A stretch of DNA of 64,000 bases from Raphanus sativus (lineage: Eukaryota > Streptophyta > Magnoliopsida > Brassicales > Brassicaceae): contig NC_079514.1 of the NCBI RefSeq assembly GCF_000801105.2, positions 3,472,001 through 3,536,000 on the forward strand, in the 5' to 3' direction. The notes below the pieces were generated by a model. That model was not told where the DNA came from and did not search any database. It saw nothing but the letters and a program-made list of their open reading frames with translations. Made by a program: the position numbers and the translations under genes. Shown piece after piece: positions 24,205 through 34,904 of this stretch (its first letter is position 1; each line of letters opens with the position of its first letter).

Positions 24205-24921
24205 ATCATACTAATGAACATATATTATTATGAAGATGTAAGTATATAACGTTGCGATGTATGGACTGGATGAAGATGTTTAGGTACCGGGAAGTTTCTC
24301 GGGGTGAGTGTAGCAAATGCCGTCTTCTCCTTCAATGGTGGGGATGAATTCGTCAATGAGAGGGTGTGATTTAATATCTTTAACTAAGACTTTTGCCTCT
24401 AAATGTTCCATCAATTCCTGATCTGTTGGGTCAAATTTCACTCCTGCGGGTAAACCAACCCAATCCTGCTATAAAGAACAAAAGAGAAAACTTAATTTTT
24501 TTTCTTTTTTTTTGTCAAATAAAAAACTTAATTTAGAATAAAGAAAAAGAACAAGAGAGTATATCTAGGTGTATGTACAGCTATACATATAAAGACTCGT
24601 ATAGAAACGCTTTAAATTTGGATTTTGAATTTCTGTAAGCAAGAGAATACAACAGCGAGCATCATTCTTGATGCTCTTCATTTGATTCTTTTCCTTTTTC
24701 TCTTAGAAATATTTACAAGTGAGAAAGGAAGGTAGAGAAACAATTTATTTTTAAGTTAATTAAAATAAAATAAAGAAAAAAGGAATATTACTTACTGGTT
24801 TCCCCTCGAGCTTGTGGCCGCAGCTGGGACACTTCTTGGATCCACAAAGTTGATGTTCTTCGATCTTTGCATCTATTATATCAGAACCCGTCACCGAACC
24901 AGCATGATTACTCTTGCTCAT
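18672..24921 (-). CDS. NAC075: NAC-domain transcription factor NAC75
   Basis: Six exons on the minus strand: 24796-24921, 24288-24468, 23230-23882, 21636-21947, 20754-20882 and 18672-18773. They join in frame to 500 residues, with GT-AG at every junction. Residues 1-42 hold a CxxC pair ([13 protein letters not shown]). The NAC domain follows: [20 protein letters not shown] (subdomain A), [20 protein letters not shown], then exon 3 with [38 protein letters not shown] and [12 protein letters not shown] (subdomains C-E). The C-terminal half is low complexity, with His/Gln runs in exon 4, and the protein ends in a conserved EEAEW-like [11 protein letters not shown] segment. NAC75 regulates xylem and secondary-wall programmes, flowering and senescence in Arabidopsis (At4g29230). 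The gene looks intact. Introns are large and have accepted a Helitron and TA microsatellites. A CT-rich 5' leader (GA-rich on the plus strand) lies at about 25020-25310. Confidence 0.93.
19496..19530 (-). mobile_element. Helitron 3' terminus, reverse orientation (partial)
   Basis: On the minus strand an imperfect hairpin (CCGCCC...GGACGG) is followed by CTAG and then T, the usual Helitron 3' end. It lies in the last intron of NAC75. I did not find a matching 5' end, so the element's extent is open. Confidence 0.45.
19590..19672. repeat. TA-rich microsatellite tract
   Basis: A run of (TA)n at about 19598-19620 followed by interrupted ATATAT stretches, inside NAC75 intron 5. Confidence 0.8.
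22177..22865 (+). mobile_element. Helitron (non-autonomous) in a NAC75 intron
   Basis: It starts with TC (TCTATCTTATTAAAACAG, close to the 5' ends of known Brassicaceae Helitrons) after a host A. It ends with a GC-rich hairpin at 22835-22853 (CCGCGC TTCAAAA GCGCGG), then CTAG followed by a host T. That is the full set of Helitron landmarks, with no target duplication, as expected. It is 689 bp with no coding capacity and lies between NAC75 exons 3 and 4, antisense to the gene. It carries the tandem repeat at 22290-22445. Confidence 0.85.
22290..22445 (+). repeat. Tandem repeat of about 41 bp inside the Helitron
   Basis: Four units of TACTACTATCAACGTTTCCA followed by AACAATATACTTATTTC, the third and fourth shortened. 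The 71-codon open frame here only reads the repeat. Confidence 0.8.
24172..24201. repeat. (TA)n microsatellite
   Basis: About 15 uninterrupted TA units in NAC75 intron 2. Confidence 0.9.
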
Positions 24922-26098
24922 CTTGATCCCTAGTTCCTTTTGACAAACTTTCCCTTATGCGTATGTGTGTAGGTGAAGAGATAATAACAAAGCTCTTCTG
25001 ATCATTTCCGAGTGAGAAGAATATATAGAGAAAGAGAGAGACAGGATTTGAGTTAAACCCTCTTTTATTATGGAGAATAAACCACTGATTTTGAGGAGAC
25101 AAGACAAAAGAGAGTTTTTCTTGAAAACCTAAACCGACACAGGAACAAGACAAAGTAAGAATTTATGGGGAATTAACCCTCAAATTATGCTAAAAGCAAC
25201 AAACTTGGTCGAGCAGAATAAGAACTGCAAACCATGAAAGAGAGAGAAAGATAGCAAAGAGTAGAGAGAGAGAGAGTTAAGAAACGAAGGAGATGGGGAG
25301 AAGAAGAAAGTATGATAGTTGGGATGTGAAGGGTATAAATTAATAAAAACATACGAGAGATTTTCAGGGAATTAATATATTAATATTTTCATATATAAAT
25401 GTGTGTCTATCTCAAACTTTAACTGAAGAAGTAAGCGAGAAAAAGGAAAAGGTGGCTCTGAAACCCATTCACTGACCCACCTTTTATTTTTACCTTTGAT
25501 GGTTTAAGAAGCCGATATGAGTCTTTGAAGAGGTTTATTATATTTACAAAAGCATACAGTTTGAAATTAAAAACTACTTATGTTTACATATATTTTACAT
25601 TGTACAATGTATACGTGTCTGTAAATGTGAGTGTACATACTACATATAGTGTATATTCCTATAAATCTAAATTTTGTGACTTCTATGTTGTATTGTGGTA
25701 TGGATTTACGAAAGTTAACAAAATTGTTATTTCATTTTTATGATCAATGTTCACCATAAATCTTTATATTAATTGTGAGTTTCATTTCGGAAAGAAATGT
25801 GAGATTCACCACTGTTAACTTAACCCTTTGTAGATGATGAAATTTCAAATGATAATCATATATTTCAGTATACTACACGAAGAGCCAAGTCTAATGAAAT
25901 ATTGGTATTAAGTTCCCAAAATATTAGGAAAAAATAATACAGATAAAAGTCTTTACAGATTTTTCTAGTCACTAAAATTATCCAAAAAAAAATTAGCTAA
26001 AAATTTTAAAATATTGTCTACAGTCTTTTAAATTTCGGAACCGGCCCTGACTATATGTACGTGTGGCAGTGTCTTGTTGTGTGTGTATACTATATATG

Positions 26099-26141
<43 letters not shown>

Positions 26142-28758
26142 CACGATAAAATCTTAATATTAATTTTATGGTCTATACATATAAAAATACCATTTTTCTG
26201 AAACTTCAAAAATACCATTTGTTGGCAACTATAATTACTTCACCCTACGTTTCGTCCCAATAGCCACTTTCTAAAGTCTAATAACGTCTAGTTAAGAAAT
26301 AATTTTGTAGTTTTGAATTTTCGGAAGGTTAAGAACAAAAGAGAATTAATAAACAAACGAAAAAAGAAAGAAGAAGAAGAAGAAGAAGAAAGAAGAAGAA
26401 GAAGAATAGGTGTTTATCAAAACAAAGGAAAAGAAGGATGACAGAGAGAAAAAAAAGACGAGAAGAGGAAGATAGGTCACATGGGCATCGAGTTGGAGGA
26501 AGTGATCATTATTCTTTTGTTATTCAAATTTGGTTTTATTTTATTTTTATTTCAATTTCTGCAGAGATAAAGGAATTAAGAGGTTGCTTGATAAGTAAGG
26601 CAATTTGAGCAGTGTACCCATCATATGGACCACACCATCTCTTAATTTTCTTATTATATTCGTGTTGTAGTTTAATTTAATTTGATTTGTTTTATAGTAT
26701 TATATGGTGTCCTACTGTCCTTGTAGATCCGTTTACGTTAGCATGAATTACGAAATCATGGCAATTATTCTTCTTACATAGGTTTCAAATCAGACAATAG
26801 TTTCCTTTTCCCATAAAATGTTTGATGAAGTATAACCCTGAAAATACTACGCTTATTCGTTTAAAGCAGTACCTGTTACTTTTATTGATGAAAGAAGTAT
26901 TTGTTCTTGAAACATATATTTTTTTTCTTGAAACATATTTATTGAAACATATTTATTGTACGCGTTCTCTTTCATACGATTTCATAATACTCTAAGATGA
27001 ATATATGTTTTTTTCTCTTCATTGATCTCGAGTACCTTGACTGTAATGATTATAAAGTTCTATCGCATAACCAATCTTCATACGTTTTTCACCAATTTAT
27101 AAACATACGGTCAAGCTAACGAAGAAACAAGGTAATAGAAAACGTGTACCGTACCCTTAAACTTTGCCAGTAAGCTTCATCATGCATAAATCATAAACGT
27201 AAGGTAGAATACAAATGTAACGAAAATATGATTATATAAACGAACAACGGAATTTTATGAATAAACGAAATTCATTCGTCGAAGAAAAGATATTACCAGC
27301 CCTTGTTCAAAAAAAAAAAGATATTACCGTTCTTGATTTCCTGTGACGCTGTATTTTAAAATCTGACTGTTGATCTAGGAAGTGTCATGTGCATAACCTG
27401 AGACGGCTCTTGATGATGTATGAATTAAGATTAATGTAGGCTCCACAAACGATGGGTCCATGAGTTAATATCTCTGAATTAGATTGTAGTTTTAGATCTT
27501 GAAACTCTCTTCAACCATTTTGTATTAATTACAATCACGGTTCGAAGAGTCGAAACTAAACTGCAAAGCATTCTAGAGCTCTTCGATGTTACTATCCAAA
27601 CGTAAATTTTGAAATTCTCGACCTGGTGACTGGTGCGACGTTATTATTATCGATATATATATTATAGGTATTGGTATATCCAATGTGTAAGGAATTTGTT
27701 TGGCAAAAAATATTCCCGTCTATTTTTTAATAGGCGCTAGGCGGGATCAAGATGAAAGGGTTGACATAAACATAATGTTTTTATTTTAATCGAATATATA
27801 TGCACGACAGAAAAAAATCTAGCTTATATTAGTATAAAACAAATCTGTATTAGATTAAACTAAAAGCATTTCGATTTCACAAGGATTGTAACTTTAGCGT
27901 TAAGAGATTCGAGTTAAGGATGCACAAAAGACCATCTCAATCCCAACGGTAAAACCCCGTCAAAGGAAAAGGAGGAAAAAAATCTCTATAAATATACTAT
28001 ATGTACTTATGTATATATAGAATTTTTTTTGTCAATTCGAACACACACCATAATTATGTTTTGTAACTAAAGTTTTTAAAATGTTGGGAGTCCAGGAATG
28101 AAATCTTTGTCAAAAAAAAAAAGAGTCAAGGAATGAAATCATGGAGGGGCCAAAGATATGTCCTGAATAAAACATATAGATGCTAATGATTGCCTCTTTG
28201 TCTGGATTATCATATCTTTCGTCATAATTTTAATTTCATGTAAATTGCTATAACTTTTCGAGTAAATTTAAAACTTGCATAAGTTCTTAGCTTCGTTTTG
28301 ATCCATTTCGTATCGCGAACTTATAAATCATCTCAATTTTAACTTCTGATGTTTTTTTGATAACAATAAACTACTAGCCTAAGAAACCATCGGCTCAAGA
28401 TTCTAAATGAAGATTTGAACATAAAACAAATTAGGTTATGAATTCTTTTGGACATGTGGTAAACACATCGAAGATCGTAGAGCACTGGTGTGGCGTATTA
28501 TTTAAAAACGTATCGGCATTAATTAAAAATAGAAAATGCAACCAAATAAATGGGTCCAAAATTAGGAAAAATTCGGAAAACAAGAGAAAATATTTCTAAC
28601 GGCGTAATCTCTTATTTCTTTCAAGTGAAAATAGCGGTAAAACTTTGATAAGGGTGTTGAAGTTGTTCTGTTCTTGATTCGTACGTTCTTTGAGAAGGGT
28701 GTTTAACTATTGGTTCCGACTCAAGGAGTTGTACATTTTGGAAAATATATCTCATGTC
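24922..28758. other. NAC75 promoter side and intergenic DNA
   Basis: The 5' leader and promoter of NAC75 occupy the left part. Further right are a (TA)n microsatellite at about 26101-26134 and a GAA-repeat tract at about 26366-26406. ACCGGCCCTG at about 26040-26049 resembles a hAT terminus (CAGGGCCGGT on the minus strand), but no partner end was found. No gene is recognised in the remaining 2.4 kb. Confidence 0.5.
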
Positions 28759-29505
28759 ATGTCAACCTCTGCCCTGAACTCTGACCGGAAAATCGTTACC
28801 GGTGTTCTTGAAGACGTTCCTCATTTCTCTGATTACATCCCTAATCTTCCTGTACGGTCACTCTGTTTTTTTCCTCTGTTCTTTGATACGATAATTTGAC
28901 GAACTCTGCAAATGTGTGCGAGCGGGAAAATAAAAGTCTGAAACTTTATGAGATGTTTGGTTTAAAGTTACTGTTTTTCTATTTATGTTTTCAGACATAT
29001 CCTAATCCATTACAAGACAACGCTGCCTGCTTACTCTGTTGTTAAGTAAGTCACCGTTTGCTCTTTTTACCTCAAAGATGTTAACTTTCTTTCCAAGTTC
29101 GTTACTTTTTCCCTACGTAATTGAATCAATAGCTTATTCGGTTTAGAAATATGTACTCTTTAACCGGTTAATAAGCTCCTTGTGTGTGTTTTCAGAGAGT
29201 ACTTCGTGGATGAGGATGACACAGTTCCTCAAAAAGGTAAGTGAAAGCTCTTTCCTTTAGCCATTTATTGTTCATCCTGATAGTCAGAGAGGAACACATT
29301 CTATCTTCTTATATCCTCAAGAGTCTTAACTTTTGCGAAGATGAGCGTTGATCTTGTTTGTTTTGTACGCAGGTTTACTTCGAGTCAGATGATGTTTTTG
29401 CTTGCATTGTTTCATATGCGGTGGCTTGTGTCCCGGACTTAATACTGTAATTAGAGAGATAGTTTGTGGATTATCTTACATGTATGGCGTCAAGAGGTTT
29501 ACTTA
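28759..29505 (+). pseudogene. PFK1: Decayed 5' fragment of 6-phosphofructokinase PFK1
   Basis: Pieces of a plant ATP-dependent phosphofructokinase appear in order. Exon 1 is at 28759-28851 (KIVTGVLEDVPHFSDYIPNL, then a donor). Exon 2 starts at 28995 (TYPNPLQDN) and is broken by a 4-bp GCTG insertion near 29021. Exon 3 is at 29196-29236 (EYFVDEDDTVPQK). A short trace of the next exon lies near 29273 (HPDSQRGTH). Another exon starts at 29373 ([13 protein letters not shown]), shifts frame by two bases near 29415, then reads [20 protein letters not shown] in another frame. Homology stops near 29505, so everything past the first quarter, including most of the catalytic domain, is gone. Position between NAC75 and GGT4 matches Arabidopsis PFK1 (At4g29220). 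It cannot encode an enzyme. Confidence 0.85.
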
Positions 29506-29653
29506 ATACTGTAAGGTTTATAACTGTGAAAATAATGTAATAACTTTTGGTTTGATTTTACAATTTATAATTAATAAAGTTTATATACATGGTTTATTAA
29601 ACATTACATGATAGAAAATGATACTTGAAATATGAAGAAACTATTAGTATAAA

Positions 29654-32042
29654 TCAAACTGCAGCTGGCTTACCATCTTTACGAGGATCACTAACTGCAG
29701 TGAGCAATCCCTTGAATGGTTTCAATCTCTTGGTAGAGTCTTTACCAAGCTTCCTTCCAAGTTCAATAATCTTTTCTTTATCTTCATCTCCCTTCAAACT
29801 CTGAACAATAAGTTGAACAATAGCTCCACCTGATATCTCCTCAAGCTCATGTCCCCTCTCTGCTAAGAACATCTTACTATCTTTAGTAACTCCTATATGA
29901 TCACCGTTGATCGCCGTGAAGTTCTCATATTGAACAACGTTCGGTACTAACTGCAACAATAAGTCAATAACCAGACAAACCGATGATTATTTTTCATATG
30001 AATGTTAGTAAAAAAAACATTATGATATGTAGTTTTTGTCACCTTGTGGTAAACTCTTGCACTCTCTACAGCTTCTAATGGTTTCATCTTCAACACAAAG
30101 AAGTTTAGGAAGACTTGAACCACCGCCGGGATTATCTTCATTCCTCCACTTCCTCCAAGCGTCGCCACCAGCTCACCGTCCTGCAAAACAGTAATCAACC
30201 GTGAGTTTTCATGTGAGTGTGAGAGTGTGTGAAGTTGATGGTAAAAAAAACCTTGGTGATAACAAGAGGTGTCATGGAAGACAAAGGTCTCTTGTTTGGT
30301 TCGATGAAGTTTGTAGGAGCTGGAGGGAGATTGTCAGGAGTGTTCTCCGTCGGTACAGAGAAATCATCCATCTCGTTGTTCAGCACGATCCCCGTGGAAG
30401 GAGACAAGACTTTAGCACCAAAAACAAAGTTCACCGTTGTTGTCATAGACACGGTGTTTCTGTCCGAATCCACAATGCTGAAATGACTCGTCCCTTGGTC
30501 CCTGAGCTGGCTCCAACGGTTCAAGTAGTACTCAGGAGGGAACGTGGTGTTGTCCAAGATCCTCTCTCGTATACTTTCCGCACGAGGCTTTGATAGCATT
30601 TGCTTCATAGCGTTTGTTATGTTGACAAACTCAGGGTCTCCAAGATCCATACGAGCTGCGAACATATGTTTCATTGCTTCTATCAAACGGTGCAGACCAA
30701 GGTCAGAGCCTGAACTAGTGTATAGCTCAGAGTAGCTATCCAAGATGTCCATAACCATCGAGAAACCAACTGTTCCGCTCGACGGTGGTGGCATTCCGTA
30801 GATCCTGTAACCCATAACATCCACGGCCATCGCATCGGTGACTCTGACTTTATAGTTTCTTAAGTCATCCATTGTAATGATCCCTCCCGCCATTTTCACA
30901 TCATTGACGAGCTTTTCGCCTATCGTCCCGTTGTAAAACGCAACCGGACCTAGCTCGGAGATTATCTCTAGACTCCGAGCTAGTTCCCGGTTATAGCAAG
31001 TCTCACCGGGTTTCAAAACCTGTCCGTTTCTTGAGAAGACATTACGCAAACCCGGGTCTTTGAGTATCGTCGAAGAGTGTTTCGATATGGCTTGTCCTAG
31101 ATACGGAGCCACCACGAAGCCGCCTCGTGCCAGCTCAATAGCTGGCTCGAAAAGCGGCTTCCACGGAAGGCGGCCGTATCGTTTCCAAGCCTCGTAAAGT
31201 CCAGCGATCTCTCCCGGGACTCCCATCGACAATGCACCTATCGACTTCGCAACCTCATCACCCTTATACATGTCCTGCATCATCAGTTCAAAAGCTAACA
31301 CATTGTACTCAAAGACGGTTATGAGCAAAGCGAAATGAAACATTTAAATATAACCCGCAAAATACGTTTATATCCTTCAGCTCCAGATGATTATAATAAT
31401 ATGTTTAGTAATTGTATCAAACTTCCGGAATCTCAGAGCCGGTCCTATTGAACTAAGTTCGGAAACTAGATCAAGAATAGACTTTATACCTTAGAAGCAG
31501 CTAATGGAGCGGTTTCTCTCATGTCAAATGCCTCAGCTTTCGAATCTTCCGTGGAGCTAACTATCAAGAAGGCTCCACCGCCGATTCCACTTGACATGGG
31601 ATTAACAACACCGACGCATAAGGAAGTAGCCACGGCGGCGTCAACCGCATGTCCACCTCTTCTGAGAACAGAGACACCAATATCCGAGCACCTGCCGTCG
31701 TCAGCCGCAACAACACCGTTCTCTGACTCAACCGCGTCGCTTCTGGTTTCATGGCTAGGACCGTGACGGTTGGTCGCTTCTCTCAACAACCAAACTGTTA
31801 TGTCCTCACTAAAGCAATAACCTACAGACAGAGTTTAACGTTCTTGCAAAAGTCAATGGCTTTCAGGGTCATGTAATGGTTCCTGTATTATATTAGAAGA
31901 GAAGAAACAGACCTGAAACTGCGACTAGGATCAGAAGAAGCAGAGGAAGAGTTGTCCTCAGATTGTTTCTGTGTTTCTTAGTCTCTGCGACCGTTTCTTG
32001 GTTGATTCCGAGAAGAGGGTCGGTGAGGATTCTGTGAACCAT
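29654..32042 (-). CDS. GGT4: Gamma-glutamyl transpeptidase GGT4 (vacuolar type)
   Basis: Five exons on the minus strand: 31913-32042, 31490-31821, 30252-31274, 30043-30180 and 29654-29950. They join in frame to 639 residues, close to the usual plant GGT length. A single hydrophobic segment near residues 30-45 (TLPLLLLILVAVSG) is the signal anchor. Conserved blocks follow: GVVAADDGRCSDIGVSVLRR, VNPMSSGIGGGAFL, DMRETAP, PSSGTVGFSM, and the autoprocessing site DQGTSHFSIVD, whose Thr (about residue 416) becomes the N-terminal nucleophile of the small subunit. PLSSMTP and LGGSGGMKIIPAV complete the active site. The family cleaves gamma-glutamyl bonds of glutathione and its S-conjugates; the Arabidopsis counterpart At4g29210 acts in the vacuole on S-conjugates. 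All motifs are intact. A TATA-like element lies at about 32128-32137. A tandem paralogue lies 641 bp upstream. Confidence 0.93.
31431..31470. other. Possible hAT terminus relic in GGT4 intron 2
   Basis: CAGAGCCGGTCCT resembles the CAG-GCCG termini of the hAT-type elements nearby. No second end or target duplication is visible, so this is only a hint. Confidence 0.25.
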
Positions 32043-32683
32043 ATTTAGATATATTTCTCTTTCCTCTATGAATCTAAGAGAGAAGATAGTGAATGGGGTC
32101 CCAAAAGAGAGATAGATTCCCAAGTTGCTATATATTTTGGATTTATTCTTCTAAGTTCGTGATTGGGTTGTCTGAATATTCTTCTAAACAATACTCTACA
32201 CGCAATACTTGAAACCCAATCGGTTTACTATTAAATGGGCTAAAAGATAATTATATCATATATATATATATATATAATTAAGCTGAATTAGTTGGAGTTT
32301 TTCTGTTAAAAAACATAGAAACCGCCCATTTAAAGTTTTGAATAAAAATTTTAAAAAAGAAAAAAATATAAAAATTTGACAAATGACAAGTCTTAAATAA
32401 TCTTATCTTAACTTCTTTTTCAATTAGCTCTCTTGTCCACAGTTTTCTTTTGGGATAATTGTTCACATTTTGTTAATACTGATAAGATGTCAATATCATC
32501 GACCTTAAAATGAAAGCCACCAAAAATATAATTCTAACTTTATTGATTTTTTATATGAATACATAATCAACGATTTAGAAAGTTTTATTAACCATTTTTA
32601 AATAGGTAAAAAAGAAGTAAAGTAACCAGAAATTATGCTTTATTTTTGTGTAAAATAAGCAGAAATTATGGTGGGTGATAACT
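32043..32683. other. GGT4 promoter and 3' side of the second GGT copy
   Basis: The segment contains the TATA-like CTATATATT on the GGT4 side and AT-rich sequence with a short (TA)n run at about 32260-32275. No gene is recognised. Confidence 0.5.
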
Positions 32684-33270
32684 TTAAAGCATAGGTGAAG
32701 GAGCAGGAGTTGGAGCAGCATAAGCAGCAGCTGGCTTCCCGTCTTTTCGGAGATCACTAACTGCCGTCAAAACTGTCGTAGAATCATCTACTCTGTTTTG
32801 GACAACAAATTGAACAGTGGCTCCCACATTTGTAGGCACTAGTTCATGTTTTTTCGCCTTCAAGAAGTCTTGAGTCTCTTTTTTAAGCAAAATATGTTCT
32901 TTATTGTACACTTCCCAGTCCTCATATAACACTTGGTTTGGTTCCAACTGCACAAAAACCACAAGATCAATTTGATGATGCAAAACTGTTTGAAAAATTG
33001 TCTGTTTGTCATTGAAGCACGTACCTTGTGATACACTCTTGGACTCTTCACAGACTCTAGAGGACTCATTTTGAGGACAAAGTGATTGAGGAACACTTGG
33101 ATTACCGCCGGAATTATATAAATCCCGCCGCTCGCTCCAATAACTCCGGCTAGCTCATTGTCCTACCAGGATGAAACAAAAACAGTTAGGTTACCTACAA
33201 TCCTCTGTTTTCACTCTGTTCAGTGGAGATAATAAATGTACTTATGTTCCTCTGTTTTTACTCTGTATTA

Positions 33271-33444
33271 CTCCCTCCATTTCAATAAAATAGTATTTTG
33301 TATTTTAATAAAAAGTTAAAAGTAAATTAAAAATATGATTGGTTATTGGTTTTTTATCTCTTTAACTAAATTAGGAAAACATAAAGATGTTTTTCTAAAT
33401 ACTTGTTTTTGATGCAAAACTACTTAAATTTGAAAAGGAGGGAG
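33271..33444. mobile_element. Stowaway-like MITE in an intron of the broken GGT copy
   Basis: Ends CTCCCTCCATTTCAA and TTGAAAAGGAGGGAG form terminal inverted repeats, and TA flanks both sides (33269-33270, 33445-33446). It is 174 bp, with the same end type as the element at 1211-1439. It sits in the intron between 33163 and 33655. Confidence 0.85.
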
Positions 33445-34515
33445 TATTTGCTGATACAAATATGTCATTTTTTTGTTCTATTTCACCGAGACTGTAACGA
33501 ACCTAAACTCTATTGGTTATGTTTTATATCACTGAGACACTAGTTTTGGCTATGTTTCGTTGAGAAACCCTAAGATCCTCTGTTTCAGTTCTGTTTTGCT
33601 TGACAAAAATGAAAAAACAAACTTTTTTTTTCATGAGTTTGCATCTTCAAATTACCTTTGTGATGATTAGAGGCATCATGGAAGACAAAGGTCTCTTGTT
33701 TGCCTTGATGTAATTCGCGGGTGCCGCAGATTTCTCTGTTGGTATCCAGAAATCAGCCATCTGGTTGTTGAGAATAATACCAGTAGAAGTCGACATAAAC
33801 CCTGCCCCGAACGCGTAATTCACAGTTGTTGTCATCGACACGACGTTTCTGTCTCTGTCCACTACACAGAAATGGCTCGTCCCTTCATCCTTGAGCTGTT
33901 TGTATCTGTTATAGCGTAAAGCTCTGTCAAAAAAGTCTCTCCACATTCCCAATTCAGTTAAATCAAGCCACTTACTTGTTGCGGTAATAGTCTGGTGGGT
34001 AAGTCTGGTCATCGGATATATAGCTCTGAATCCTTCGGGCCCAATCCTTAGAAGTCATATTTTTCACGACATCAGATATTCCCTCAACAAATGCAGGATC
34101 TCCTAGATCCATTCGAGCTACAAGCATAAACTTTATGGCTTCTATAACCCGATGCAGAAAGAGATCCTTATCAATATCATGTGTATCTTTGTATTGCTCC
34201 AATATATTCATAACCTGTTTGTTTCCAACATCACAACATGAAATCTAGCTATTATTAACATTTATATACGATACGATATCTTATAAAAAGGAAAGGAGTC
34301 ACATCATTTCTCACCATTGCAAAACCTGACGTTCCACTAGAAGGAGGCCACATTCCTTGTAGTTTGAACCCCATAACATCATTTACAACCATTGCATCGG
34401 TCACGTTAACTTTGTAATTCCTCAGATCATCCAACGTCATGCTCCCTCCGGCATTATTCAGATCATTTACTAGATTTTCAGCCACATCATCTTGGTAAAA
34501 CGCTGTGGCCCCTTT

Positions 34516-34904
34516 CAGTCCCGGCTCTAGGGTATGGCCACATAGGCAATTGCCCTAGGTCCATGGATCCAAACAATTTTTTAGTGTTATTTTACTAATT
34601 ACAAAGGTCATTTTAGTTTGTTAAATCAGCAATTTGTTGATGAAATTATAACAAAAAGGTTTATTATCAACTAAACCTATTTTAGATACCAAAAGACTAA
34701 AAAAATGTTGGCTTCATCATTCTTAATTTTTTCCATTGATAAAGCATAGTTTATACATAAAGACCCATCTTTTTAATTCTTTTTCTCTTTGAACACCACA
34801 ATAAATTGCTTCAGTTTAAAAAAAAACTGTAATAAAGAAAGTTTATAAAAGGGTCTCTATTTTATGTTTGGCCCAAGGCTATTAATTTTCTTAAGACGGC
34901 CCTG
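34516..34904. mobile_element. hAT-type MITE inserted in a GGT exon
   Basis: The element runs from CAGTCCCGGCTCTAG to CTTAAGACGGCCCTG; the inverted ends agree at CAG, CC and GGC/CGG positions. GCCCCTTT occurs directly on both sides (34508-34515 and 34905-34912), a perfect 8-bp target duplication as made by hAT transposases. It is 389 bp, AT-rich, with no coding capacity. The coding frame of the surrounding GGT exon resumes exactly across the two flanks. Confidence 0.92.

Noticed and set aside
25866..26050. Complete hAT-type MITE ending ACCGGCCCTG
   Set aside because: Only the right end is convincing; no matching left end or 8-bp duplication was found.
30201..30735. Plus-strand frames of 85-130 codons across GGT4
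   Set aside because: They are antisense shadows of the GC-richer GGT4 exon 3.
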